Made by a program: the position numbers and the translations under genes. From assembly GCF_900324485.2 (NCBI RefSeq), contig NC_046633.1, positions 20,802,607 to 20,866,606 of the forward strand: a stretch of 64,000 nt of DNA, in the 5' to 3' direction. Below are positions 15,966 to 27,226 of this stretch, in pieces; position 1 is the stretch's first letter, and each line of letters opens with the position of its first letter. The notes beneath the pieces were generated by a model, which did no database searches, was not told the origin of the DNA, and saw only the letters and a program-made list of their open reading frames with translations. The DNA comes from Mastacembelus armatus. Taxonomy: Eukaryota; Chordata; Actinopteri; Synbranchiformes; Mastacembelidae.

Positions 15966-18900
15966 ATGTAAAAATAAAAAATATTTCATATAACAATCAA
16001 CACTTGTACCCTTAATACAAATAACCACAGATTTTTCATGAGAGCAGGCTGATCCATTGCATTATTGATTATATTTTTAGTGTTACCAAAATGCCCAGTC
16101 CTCATGGCCTTTGAACACACTATGTAAAGGCTCCAACATTATGGCAGACACCGGAGCAGGATCAGCAGGAGACATTAGTGTAAGGTAGAGTCCTTTACAC
16201 TGTTACACAGTTCTCCTCTGTCATCCCACCTTCGGTCGTCTCCACTGTGCTCCAACAGAGCACTGACTGTCCATGTTGTCCCTGTAACTGACAACTCACT
16301 TTTTAAACAACATCGCCCTCTTCATACAGAGCTATTAAACTTCTCATTGATTTCTAAAAGTTAATCTCCATTAATCTCCTTCCCTGCAATCACTTCCAGT
16401 CCTCTGGTCAAACCAGCATTCAGAGAAAATCAAGACCACGGCTGTTGCTTTACTTCTTTTTAGGTTGTTTTCTATTTGTAGGGTAAAGAAAATGGGGCTT
16501 ATTTTGTAGTATGCATGATTTCAGAAATAAAAATAAGCATGCACTGAATAAGTTCCCCTGTTGCTTAGAAAATGTGAGTTAATTCGACTTAAAGCAACAA
16601 ATAAAGATATATAGCTGAAATTTTAGTTTTAAAAATGTAAAACGTCAGAAAACAAGTTAAATAAAATATTAAGCTTACTGGCCAGTTCACACACATAGGT
16701 CTGTCAGACAGACCAACACAGTAACTTTTACATTTACATTTCTCAGTTCTTCACTTTACATGAGTGCACCAAAGCCAGTACAGAGACATCTCCAAAAGAC
16801 TTTGATAGGTTGTAGAGGGGTAGAGACTGAATTCAACACTAACCTTCATTATGACTCTCATTGTTTTACACTAGGACTACATTTATCATGTACAGCATTA
16901 AAGACGAACAGTATACGTATTTGCACTATGAATGGATTCTTCCAACTCCAAAAAAAAGATCCTCTAAAGAGTTTTAACAATCCATTCAGGTAAGACTTCA
17001 TGTTTGCTTCTTTAAAATTTTAAACTCCAATTTTAAAATTTGAAGTAACTTTCATCAGTTCATTTATTCAAATCATTTCAAACGTCAGAACAACTCACAA
17101 TTATAAGTTTGAAAGTGTGAAATTCTAACTTGAGTTAACGTGAAATTAACCATAAATACATAAAAAATATAAATTATATTTTTAAGCACAAAAATTAATT
17201 TTAAGTAAGTTAGTATGGGATGCCTTACAACACATAGTGTGGACAAGAAGCAAAAAATCCCTTTCATACGCTTCATGACATAAATTGTCTCTGTCTGTAA
17301 GGGGAGTGCCAATAAGATGTAAAAGCTAAGCTAGGTAGTTTAGAGCCAACAACAGGGCCACCTAGTGTCTGATTGGTCACATAACCACTTCAGCAGTGGT
17401 GAAGAGGAAAACTGAAGAAAATGAATTTCTGTTTTGTAAGAACTGCCAGTGTGGCTTTGGTTTTGAAACAGTGATAATTCAGACAAAATAAACAGCAGCA
17501 GGTCTTAGTGCAAGCTCATAGTTCAGCCACTGAACAGCTCCACAGCATTTTAGTGGGTCAGTTAATGTTCACCATCAGCAGATGGCCAAACACAGAAATG
17601 GATTTTCTTTAAATGGATAATTTGACAATGTGCAAATTATTATTGTTTCTCATCAGATCTGATTATTAGCACCTAGTTCTGGTTTCTTAGAGTATTTATA
17701 GCTGTCCAAAAAAAATTGTTACCTGCATTCCAAAAAGCAGGTAACAAACTCTGAACTTAACCCTGAACTCTGAGTTGATGAACCCTGAGTTTAAATTCTC
17801 TCTCTTTCTGGAACAGAAAACTCTGAGTTTCCATCAACCCAGGAATAAACAACTCTGAATTTTCACGAAACCCAGTTCCTGTTTTCTAATTGTTCACTGA
17901 TTGTTTATGGGTACTCTCCATTGTCTGAATTTTGATCGCATGTTCATGTTCCAAATTTCTATCTCTTACTGTACTTTAGTTTACTGGGTTTCAGGAGATC
18001 TTTTCTTTAGTTTGATCCCCTTTTGAACCACACACAGTAATAAGGTATCATCTAAACCTTACCTCTTAGCTTGGTGTCTCCATCTGGGTCAAGCATAACA
18101 AATGACTAAATATAATTTAAACCTTTAGAAAAATGTTGTCATGTGTCATATAGTTAAGCAACAATATTACCAAAGCTTTTGTTTGTGACTCCACTGATTG
18201 TTAATGTTAGCATAATGCTTTCTAAAAACACAAACCTCTTAATAAATTGATTTTCTTAATTGGAAAAAAATAGAAAAACACAACTCATGCTGTTCCAGCC
18301 TGAATGTAACTAAAAGAAATGCTCAATAATGATTGTTACATGGCTCATTTTTGCTTCAGTTGAGTTTTAGTATTTATACTGCAGTACTGTCAGACAGGTA
18401 CAAGTAAACAATGCAATAATTAGCCACCATGAATTTATCAAGCTGAGAAAATAACAAAGCAATAGACCAAATGTCTGCATAAATAATTAACTGGGCAAGC
18501 TGCATTTTAAGGAATAAGCTGAAAATATATATATATATGTATTATCATTTAATTGATATATGAAATAGTCAATTACACATTAAAATGTGTCTCTTGCTCT
18601 GTTGCACGTTTATGCACTAAAGGTTTGCCTTGGAAATTAGCAGTAAATACAGTTGTATCAGGAAGTCTGAAGTCACATTTGCAGAATGGTATAATAACTA
18701 GCAACAAAAAGTGATCATTTTAATACTAATATGGTGTAATATCTCATTTATATGGTTGTTTTAAATTCATCTCTATCAATCTTATTTTTAGCATTAAATC
18801 TTAATTTTAAAAAAAATCCCGACTGTTTAAAAATCTGGAGAAAGATTACTAAAATCACCACAGAATAATGATTAACAAAGGGTTTAAACCATTAGGTAAG

Positions 18901-20480
18901 GTGATATCAACACGGTAGAGAATAATTTCTTTTGTATATTTTTTATTTAGGAGACATGAACTCACAAAACTAATCAGTACCTCAGAGGATAAAGTAGTTT
19001 TCAACATAGAAAAACAAGCATTGAAGTTAATAGCTGTGGTGTTTATGAGTTGTGCATGCTCACAGCATATAATAATGTTTGTAACACATCAAACCACAGG
19101 AGAATTCCAGTCAAAAGGTGTTAAAAAAACACACTTCATCATCAACACATGATGCAACCATATCCCCTTTGCACGATAAGGCTGGGCGAGACAACATGGA
19201 TGTAACATGTCAAAAGTAAGGCGTTGAAACCACAATAAATGTAGCAGAAAAGACAAAGAATTGAATAAAAATTTGTAAACATACAATGGATGGAAGGTAG
19301 AATGGTTTAAATTCTAGTTAGAATATTTCAAATAAACTCAACAGCAGATCTTTTTGCTTCTCAAAGCAGGTAAAGCACACATGTACCTACCGACATTAAT
19401 GATGGCTCTGTTCTATTCAAGTGCCCCACTAAAGCCATGACAATGTGACAATCAGCCAGCACGTACAATACCAGGACCCTGGAAGTGAATCGGCCATCAG
19501 TAATTGTATCATTTACATGTGTGCATTTCCTAGCCTATTGTAAAAACAGGCCCATACACACACAGTGTAGAAGCACAAACACACAGGGATGATGGAAAAA
19601 CGTCCAGTATAGTGGGGTGATAAACTGTGCTAACCACTCACAATCTTTCCAGTCTGATCATTTTATGTGTGTGTGTGTGGTTTGGTTGGCTAAGGTACAG
19701 TGTATGGTGTCGGCATTAGGCCAAAGAGAGGCATGTCACCGGGTACAGCCCTGGTGATCCACAAATATACAGGGGGAAGGTTCATAGTTCTGACCAGTTA
19801 GTATCATAACTCACAGCCATCACTGACAAGGCCACTGCCAAAGAGGTTTCAGTTCAGAACATAAATTAGAGCCAGCAGCATCTTTTACTTTGCCTTGTGT
19901 CTCAGTGAGGCAGCTGCATTGACCAGAGGGCACCCAAAGACATTTTATCCTGCCCAGTAATCTAAATCCAGGACACATTCACTTCTAGCTTCATGATCCA
20001 TGGCTCAGGTACAAAGATCAGAGAGCCAGGTGCTGGTTAGTTATTCTACCTAATTTGTTGACTGGTGTAGCATTTGTGCAGTTCATGTATCAAGCCTGTA
20101 TCACGTGCAGTAAAACAACAAAATTATATATTTATAATAATAACATTTGGAATGAATGACTTAAACCTATTCATTAACAAAATTGTCATCAATTAATTAT
20201 ATGTTGATTGACTAATTGGTCAATCAAATAATAACTTTAGCTGAAATAATTATTATACAGATTTGCACAGTTTATATTCTTGAGTTCAATGAAGTCTGCA
20301 TACAGACTTAACAACTACTACTGTCTGTTTTTTTTCCAAAACCTGGTCAAATATGTATCTAGGTTTTCTGCAAACATCTGATAACTGATTCGTTGAGTTA
20401 AAGTTAGTTAGTTAGTATCACCTTTATAAAAAACTTTTTCCATCAGTTGCATAAAACCCACATGTTGCATCATGCAACAG
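15966..20480. other. intergenic, no gene seen
   Basis: About 4.5 kb of AT-rich DNA between the LINE-tail copy and the receptor gene. It contains a diverged repeat at 17.74-17.88 kb and no exon with recognisable protein similarity. Open frames of 60-80 codons here lack family features. Confidence 0.5.
17740..17880. repeat. diverged teleost repeat with repeated CTGAACTCTGAGTT blocks
   Basis: Related blocks occur in direct and inverted order (AACTCTGAAC, GAACTCTGAGTTGATGAACCC, CTCTGAGTTTCC, AACTCTGAATTT). This pattern is shared with a common fish MITE-like repeat. Ends and superfamily are unclear. Confidence 0.45.
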
Positions 20481-20720
20481 GGGACGAAAGAGGAGGAGGA
20501 CGGGTGGAAATGACAAGAGGTGAGGAGAGGTGAGGGAGAGGAGAAGAGATGAAGAGAAATGTCAGACAAAGAGTAGGCTGACAGGGGAGGGAAGGAGAGA
20601 AAATAGGAGGGAATATTGGGAGATCAGTAGAAAGACAAGAGAGAGCGGAGGCAGAAGGGTAGCAGACAGTGATGAAGATGACTAGGGAGTTTAGGAGGAG
20701 CAGGGAGTTGCCATCAGAGA
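20481..20720 (+). promoter_or_regulatory. GA-rich tract upstream of the TAAR gene
   Basis: About 240 bp that is almost purely A and G on the plus strand (AGGAGGAGGACGGG, GAGGTGAGGAGAGGTGAGGG and so on), ending about 85 bp before the receptor start codon. GA-rich tracts can act as promoter elements or simply be low-complexity DNA; function is not shown. Confidence 0.35.
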
Positions 20721-20804
20721 TAAATGAGCTACACTATGTCTGATATGATCAAAGAGCTATTTGAACTCAACAGGTTCAGTTGACTGTGAGCACAGTAATA
20801 GAAG

Positions 20805-21797
20805 ATGGACGGTGTGGAGGGAGCTGAGCTGTGCTACCCTCAGCTCCCAAACTCATCTTGCTGGGGTGTAATGCGTCCTCGCTCTGAGGCTGTCCTCCTT
20901 TATGTGTTCTTTTCCTCCATCAGTGTGCTCACTGTAGCTCTCAACTTGCTTGTCATCATCTCTATCTCCCACTTCAGACAGCTTCAGACCCCCACTAACA
21001 TGCTGCTGCTCTCTCTGGCTATGTCAGACCTCCTTGTGGGGCTGCTGGTGATGCCGGTGGAAAGTGTGAGATTTATAGAAACGTGCTGGCTGCTGGGTAG
21101 CCTGATGTGTGCTCTGTCTTACATTATTGGCTTCACTATCACCTCAGCTTCTGTGGGGAACATGGTCCTAATATCCATTGATCGCTATGTAGCTATTTGT
21201 TATCCACTGCAGTACCCTACCAAAGTCACTCGTAGCAGAGTTGAGGTGTCTGTGTCTCTGTGCTGGGCCTGCTCACTCCTCTACAATGGGCTAATCTTAA
21301 AGGACCATCTCAGGCAGCCAGACAGGTACAACTCCTGCTACGGTGAGTGTTTGGTGGTAATTAACTATGTTCCTGGAGCTGTGGACCTTGTGTTCACTTT
21401 TATCGGCCCATGCTCAGTCATTGTGGTGCTGTACATGAGAGTTTTCATTGTGGCTGTGTCTCAAGCTCGAGTCATGCAGTCTCATATTACAGCTCTTGCA
21501 GGCAGTTCAGGAACAGTCACTGCCAAGAAATCGGAGAAAAAAGCAGCCCGGACTCTGGGTATTGTCATACTGGTGTTTTTGATGGGTTTCTGTCCGTACT
21601 ACTACCCCTCTCTTGCAGGACAGGACACTTCAAATGATGCTTCATCTTGGGCTTTTGTGTCCTGGCTGTTGTATTTTAATTCCTGTTTGAACCCACTGAT
21701 ATATGCTTTCTTTTATCCATGGTTTCGAAAAGCTATCAGGTTTATTGTCACCCTAAAGATACTGGAGCAAAACTCCTCTCAGGCAAAAATACTTTAA
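20805..21797 (+). CDS. Trace amine-associated receptor (olfactory class A GPCR)
   Basis: Intronless 330-residue seven-transmembrane receptor. Fish TAARs act in olfactory neurons as amine sensors coupling through Golf. Features: possible N-glycosylation at N16 (NSS), N-terminal cysteines C10 and C19, TM1 about 31-55, C102 (3.25) for the ECL2 disulfide, DRY at 126-128, P202 (5.50) with Y210 (5.58), and the TAAR fingerprint NSCLNPLIYAFFYPWF at 292-307. Position 3.32 is G109, not Asp, while D194 sits at 5.42. This is the arrangement of the teleost-expanded class III TAARs that bind amines through TM5. The toggle position 6.48 is F262 rather than Trp. The start is the first ATG before TM1, and the length is normal for the family. 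The frame is intact. The ligand and exact subfamily number cannot be told. Confidence 0.93.
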   Translation: MDGVEGAELCYPQLPNSSCWGVMRPRSEAVLLYVFFSSISVLTVALNLLVIISISHFRQLQTPTNMLLLSLAMSDLLVGLLVMPVESVRFIETCWLLGSLMCALSYIIGFTITSASVGNMVLISIDRYVAICYPLQYPTKVTRSRVEVSVSLCWACSLLYNGLILKDHLRQPDRYNSCYGECLVVINYVPGAVDLVFTFIGPCSVIVVLYMRVFIVAVSQARVMQSHITALAGSSGTVTAKKSEKKAARTLGIVILVFLMGFCPYYYPSLAGQDTSNDASSWAFVSWLLYFNSCLNPLIYAFFYPWFRKAIRFIVTLKILEQNSSQAKIL

Positions 21798-21984
21798 ACT
21801 CACTATAGACTTGTCATGTCATAAGCCTATCACAATAATTTAGCTTTTGTTGGTCATATGTGGTGGTAGAGTGTCTAAGCAATGAATGCAGTGGCATATG
21901 TCTGTGTGTTTGATTCCACTGATATTTTCTATCCTCATTTCTCTCAGTAGCCAGCATGTTACTCTGACAGAATTAGCACTCAGC

Positions 21985-22017
<33 letters not shown>

Positions 22018-22676
22018 GCCCTTTAACACACTTTTAGGGTGAAAATTAATCTATAAAACTTAATAATTCTTCAAAGATTTCATTCATCAAGGAATACTTC
22101 CACACCTTTGACGGATTTAGTTTCTTCAATGTGAAAATTTGCTGCTTTTCTTCATCTTCATCATATATTTGGATTTGTGACCATCTGATAAAAATAGTGT
22201 TGGGGGGGTGAATGCTACCCTGGGATTAGGAAAATTGTGATGCATATATTGTGCCACTTTCTTACTCTTTATAGACTACTTATGATTTCAAGGAGAAAAA
22301 AATATTGAAATTCTTTAGTAATGAAAAAATCTGCTGGTACCCCAATGTAATAACAGCTGAACAATTATCAACATTAGTGTTTGTTCTTCATGTAAAAAAT
22401 GAACTTTAAAAAAAAAAAAAAAAACTCCTTTTCCTTTTTAAAAACTTTTACATGACCATAAGTGAAGGATTCAAGAATTGGGTGCTATGCAAAACTGGTT
22501 TGCAGATTAGTTTTTTTTAGATCTTTGCTATTTTCTTAATAAGGCTGATACAGTAGAAGGGAACAGCTTCTAAAGAAAACAATGTATATTGCTTACAAAG
22601 TACCATACTTTTTTTAAAGATGAATTTGTGTAGATAAACAAAACCAAATGTAACATCTCAGTGAAACTTATTCTGG
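21798..22676. other. intergenic between TAAR and nsmce1
   Basis: AT-rich DNA with an (AT)n(AC)n tract at 21984-22017 and A-runs at about 22410-22426. No exon is recognised. The convergent TAAR and nsmce1 3' ends lie here. Confidence 0.5.
21984..22017. repeat. (AT)n(AC)n microsatellite
   Basis: About 13 AT units followed by four AC units, just downstream of the receptor gene. Confidence 0.85.
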
Positions 22677-22682
22677 TTTATT
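22677..22682 (-). terminator. nsmce1: poly(A) signal of nsmce1
   Basis: A minus-strand AATAAA lies about 90 nt past the nsmce1 stop codon, a good distance for a short 3' UTR. Confidence 0.6.
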
Positions 22683-22770
22683 TTGGAAAAAATTAAAAAT
22701 AATATATGAAATCTGGTCTGTTACACATTGACATTAAAATACTAAACCACTTTAAAAAGATTTGATGTTC

Positions 22771-25700
22771 TCATCTTCTGGACCGAGAACGCGGCCGTCT
22801 GACCTCTGTGGCCTCTGTAACAAACAACAAATAACATGAAACACAGGCACACAGTATTTACTCTTAAGTAACTTGCCTTACATTTTAACTATATTCAGTA
22901 GTACAAAAGACAAAGGTAAATGAAGATGATAGTGTGTTTCAAGAATTAATCTTTTATTAATATTTTACACCAGTAAGGCAGTGGATATATTGTACTATAA
23001 AATACTATATTAGTACAAAAATCTGAAATTATAATTATATAATAAAAAAATGAGACTTTTAAAAACATGGAACATGGGTTGCTGGCCCCGGAATAATTTA
23101 TAATAATTTAGATAATTTTTTAAAACTGACATACCAGGGATTTCATGTGGCCAAAAGTCATCGCAGGCTGGACACCGTGGCTCTGCTCTGCCTTTAAAGT
23201 ATTTGGCCACACATGGGTTGTGTATTTTTATGCCACATGTAGGATTCTCACAAATTTGGCACTGAAAAAGAAAAGATCAATCAGAACAGATTAAAAGTGT
23301 GATAACTCAGGTAATGTGTACGAAACATTAACTTATATACATTTACATAAACATTAACTATAGCACATAAAGCACGTATGATACTTATGGTTTACAAATT
23401 AAGAAACGTCACCACATGGTTAATATGGCTACTGTTTGAATGTACTGAACACGACAGAGAGGAAACACTGAAATGAACTAAAGCTTCTATAGTTTTTTCT
23501 TGGCCATTTACTGTATATTTATGTAGTTATTCAAGATCATGTCTATGTGGCCTCCAAAATTATTTATTTTTCACATAGAACATAAACAGAACAGTATTTA
23601 TTTATTTATTTTTCTTTCAGCCGATCCCATTCGGGGTCGCTACAGTGGATCAATTAAGGCTAGAGGCCCGTGGTCTTCCAAGTTGTTCTCCCTTCCAAGT
23701 ACTAACCAGGCACAGCCCTGCTTAGCTTCTGAGATCGAACGCTATTGGGCGCTGACACTAAGGTGTGGCCACCAAAACAGTATCATTATTTAATTCAATT
23801 TATTTATTAAACAAATAATCTTAATTACAAACTTCTAACAATGTAATGTTTGTGTAACAATTATAATTATGTAAATATGCTAGCCTGCTTTCAACTAATC
23901 ACACACAAAAAAAAAACACTCTCACCAGTATTACATAGCTTTAAAGAAGTAATGAAATTAGACGTTTTCCCTAAATGACAAAAGAGAAACTATTCACCTG
24001 GAAAGCGATGTTGTGACAGATGTGGCACACTTTGACCTGGTCCTGATACATTGTGCGGATGTATGGCTCCATTTCTATGATACATCTGGTGGACAAGGTG
24101 TATTCACCCCGTTTCTATATCAGTGAGCAGAAATCAATTACTCACTATATAAATCGGATTAAGTAAATAATGTAAAAAATGTCAGCAGTTTGCAGAAAAT
24201 ACAAGAGGGAACACAACTTACGAATGAATTTCAAATTTTACCTCACTGAGCCACTTATCTTGAACGAAGCGGTTCAAAAGGTGCTCTGTCTCGCTCTTCT
24301 TTAGCTTTTTGGTGGTCATGCTGTCAGTGCTGTTCAGGATGTCAGTGGAGGAGGCCTTACCATTCTCAGCAACAACAATCAGGTCCATCTGAGTGACAAC
24401 AGCTCAAGTCAGTCAACAGGTTTTGAATAAGCTAAACACCCCGATTACTGCTGACATGTCAAATTGCTAACTCAGTTAAACACTTTTTAGATATTCAAGA
24501 AAGAACTGATGATTTTCACAAATGGGAAAACAAACTCAGAAATTAAGGAAACAATTGTCACAGTAAAACGCCAAGTCAGTTAAAATTCAGGAATATCTAT
24601 CTATTCATTTAGGAAACACAAGTGATTGAGATTCAGTTTCACTTGCTTTGGTGCAAATGAAAGTGGAAACAGGTGCAATAGAGAAGCAAAAACAAGACAA
24701 CCCCCAAAAAGGCAATGGTTTGGTTGGACTTTAGTTGTCATGATTGTCAGACCTTGTGCTGGTGCAGTGGGCCCTGGCACAGGACAATGCCCAGCATCAT
24801 GTGGCCAGATTATGTAGGCAGTCCCTGGATGAGGAAGGTCACTGATTGTCCCTTATGTTCCCCTGACCTAAATCCAACTGAGCACCTAAGGGATGTCATG
24901 TCTTGGTGCATCTCTGACAGGAGATTCTCCATCTGACATCATCTGCCAGGAGCACACCCAGATGTTGTGTGTGCATACAGGTGCCATACACACTTCTGAG
25001 TCACATTATAAGATGCTGTGCTGAAAATTGGATTGAACGTACATTTGTAAAGATTTTCAACTTGAATAATTTGCTCAGCAAAAGCCAAGTAGTACTATAT
25101 TTTAGAATTGCCACTGAGACCTTTTTAAAAAACCCCAATGGTACATTAATCCACTAGTAATTTCCTGTGTTTTAGTAGTAAAAAATATTGTGAACAAGTG
25201 ATTTTATTTATTTGATCAATAGCGACATGTATGATATGCACAAATGTAATATTGTATTAGGAGACTTTATTGCAGTCTACATGGGTTTCTGGTTTTGGGT
25301 CACTCTGTAAAAACAGCGCTGCTAATGAGCAAGACAAAGAATGGGTTTCTGTTACGACACTATTAAAAACTACAAAATGTTCCAGTGCATGTGAAATTCA
25401 CCGTTTTCCTGAACAGCTCCAGCTCGTTGTCGGCGTAGTCTGAGGACATTCTGGTGATGTCAGTCTCAGCCATGTTTACCTGCAAAAGATTGAAGTGACA
25501 TGAATTAACAATGACTCCATGTAACTCAACAGATTTTGAATGCAGTTAACTTACTTCTTACATTACAGATCTAAAATCCCTTTGCAACTACTTCATTCTA
25601 ACACCAAACCTCTTGTATGACATTTAATTGTCTTGTGATGCTTAACACACACACAGACTAATCTACCACAACTCACTGTAAGCTTCCAGTAGTCACACAA

Positions 25701-26092
25701 ATAAGAAACATGGCTGATCACAAAGACTCAGTATAGCAACTAAAGCTACTAACCAAGGCATAATATTGTTGACCATTGTCTTCAGACATCCCTTTGGTAA
25801 TCTGCATGAACAGAGGCTGCAACTTTGAGTTAATAGTATTAATGAAATCATCCAATGCGTCAGAGCCATATGGTGCTGCAAAAAAAGACAAAACTCTTTA
25901 ACATTGTGTAGTTTCTGGTAAAGGCAATAAAAATATTTACATTTACTAGTTTACATGTAAATAAAACGACTAACTGTTGTGTGTTTCACAACAATGCCGA
26001 TGGAGAGCCTTTGCTTCTTGTTCATCAACAATGCCAATGGCCATCATGGTCTGAAGAAACCTCCGGTGGCTGTCACCCATCTGTCCCGACAT
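22771..26092 (-). CDS. nsmce1: Non-SMC element 1 (RING-type subunit of SMC5/6 complex)
   Basis: Predicted 250-residue nuclear protein of the SMC5/6 complex, where NSE1 pairs with NSE3 (MAGE) and supports DNA repair. Seven coding exons on the minus strand: 26092-25975, 25875-25754, 25479-25402, 24388-24242, 24114-23998, 23261-23135 and 22814-22771, with consistent phases and GT/AG borders. The N-terminal part ([14 protein letters not shown]) and winged-helix region ([21 protein letters not shown]) match human NSE1. The C-terminal variant RING has C185, C188, C198, C203, H208, C211, C224 and C227, followed by DDFWPHEIP. After that the tail is short and basic (RRPRSRSRR), shorter than in human (266 residues, from memory). 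Start: first ATG, with a second in-frame ATG at codon 5. A non-coding exon ends at 26531. Confidence 0.93.
23598..23775 (-). mobile_element. 5S-rRNA-derived SINE in an nsmce1 intron
   Basis: Read on the minus strand, the first about 100 nt resemble 5S rRNA, including its internal promoter region (complement of GTACTAACCAGGC, CCTGCTTAGCTTC and GAGATCGAACG). This is followed by a tail containing GATCCACTGTAGCGACCCCG and then AAATAAAT repeats. Probable 8-bp direct repeats aacagtat lie at 23590-23597 and 23776-23783. The composite makes it a SINE3-like element, not a 5S gene. It sits in the same orientation as nsmce1. Confidence 0.8.
24700..25030 (+). mobile_element. Tc1/mariner-type transposase relic
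   Basis: Plus-strand reading gives [15 protein letters not shown] followed, in a different frame, by [12 protein letters not shown], the spaced D and E motifs of a Tc1-like DDE transposase, then a degraded C-terminal part. At least one frameshift separates the two motifs and stops are present, so it is dead. No inverted termini were found. It lies in an nsmce1 intron, opposite to the gene. Confidence 0.7.
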
Positions 26093-26530
26093 GTCTCTGG
26101 ACAGACCCGGACACACAGAGCAGAGATCTTCGATCAGTAATAAGGACAAACGCTGCTAAACTAAGAAAACACATAGCTAGCATTAGCTACTGCTGCTAGC
26201 TCACTGTAGACGGCAAAGTTGGCTCTGCCTGGACCTAAGAACAGAAAAGGGTTGTTGTTAGAGGAAGACAGAAAGGTGAACAGTGTGATCTGTGAAAAAA
26301 AATGGAAATCGAAATGAAAAGACTGATCCTAAACTCACTTTTGGCTGTTAACAAGTGTCAACTAACGTAACTAGCTAATCGTGACTGTTTACTAACTTGC
26401 GCTAACATCGACATTTCGTCGGCGGATGACCTCGATTATTAGCTGCATGGCTGGTTTTACTGTGGGTTAACCTCGTAAATGCCTTCAGAAACGAGCTTCC
26501 TTAACAAAAACAAAGAATAAACAAATTTAC

Positions 26531-26640
26531 CGGCTCTCGTGCAGCAGTACGTGCTTTCCTGTTTCCGTTCTTCTTCTTCTTGTTTTTCGGTAGTTGGTCT
26601 GTATGATGAAATAGCGCCACCTGCTGCTCCGCAGAACATC
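26531..26640 (-). promoter_or_regulatory. nsmce1: nsmce1 5' UTR exon and proximal promoter
   Basis: The minus-strand exon ends at 26531 with a GTAAAT donor (26530-26525). Just upstream are ETS-like sites (ACGGAAAC, CAGGAAAG on the minus strand). The exact transcription start is not determined. Confidence 0.5.
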
Positions 26641-27206
26641 TAACGCACTCTATGCTACACAACAAAATAATATCCTTTGTTTTTATTTTTGAAAATGCTA
26701 TTTTTAATTTTCAACTTCATGTAAATACATGGGCAGGGTCTACATTAGAAGTGCTAACAACATGGGGATAATAATTAAAACATTAGACCAAAAACCTTCA
26801 TAGACAACCAAAATGTGGAAAGTATTAGTGACGGTAGAAAGTCACAAGCAATTAGTAATGATCCAGTGTGGAAAAAAAAAAAGAGACTTGACAGGCATAT
26901 CACAGTTAGTATCCAGTATTTAGTTTGGTTAAGCTGTTGATCTCCAGTTGTTATGCCTTTGTTCACAAAGTTTGCTTTAAGTGTATATTTAAGTAGCAGA
27001 GAAAACCAGTATGTTATTGGGACATGACTCACATTATAAATCACTGCTTGTCCTATAAAGTGATATTTTGCGGGCTACAGTGACCAACCTCAGTGTGAAC
27101 ATAATACTGCTAAGTTCAGATCAAGTATTAATAGTTTTCATGCTCAAAAATTACTAAGGTGCTGGATTGGCTTGGGATTGTTGAACAGAATATAAATCAG
27201 ACAGTA
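26641..27206. other. intergenic between nsmce1 and vps37a
   Basis: About 560 bp of AT-rich sequence without recognisable exons; it separates the nsmce1 promoter from the presumed vps37a 3' end. Confidence 0.5.
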
Positions 27207-27226
27207 TTTATTCTAAATGCTTTATT
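27207..27226 (-). terminator. vps37a: candidate poly(A) signals for vps37a
   Basis: Two minus-strand AATAAA hexamers lie within 20 nt of each other, about 1.6 kb past the stop codon. If used, the 3' UTR is about 1.6 kb. Closer minus-strand hexamers were not seen, but use is not proven. Confidence 0.4.

Noticed and set aside
23640-23770. 5S ribosomal RNA gene
   Set aside because: Only a diverged 5S-like head is present and it runs directly into a LINE-like tail and AAAT repeats with flanking direct repeats, so it is a SINE.
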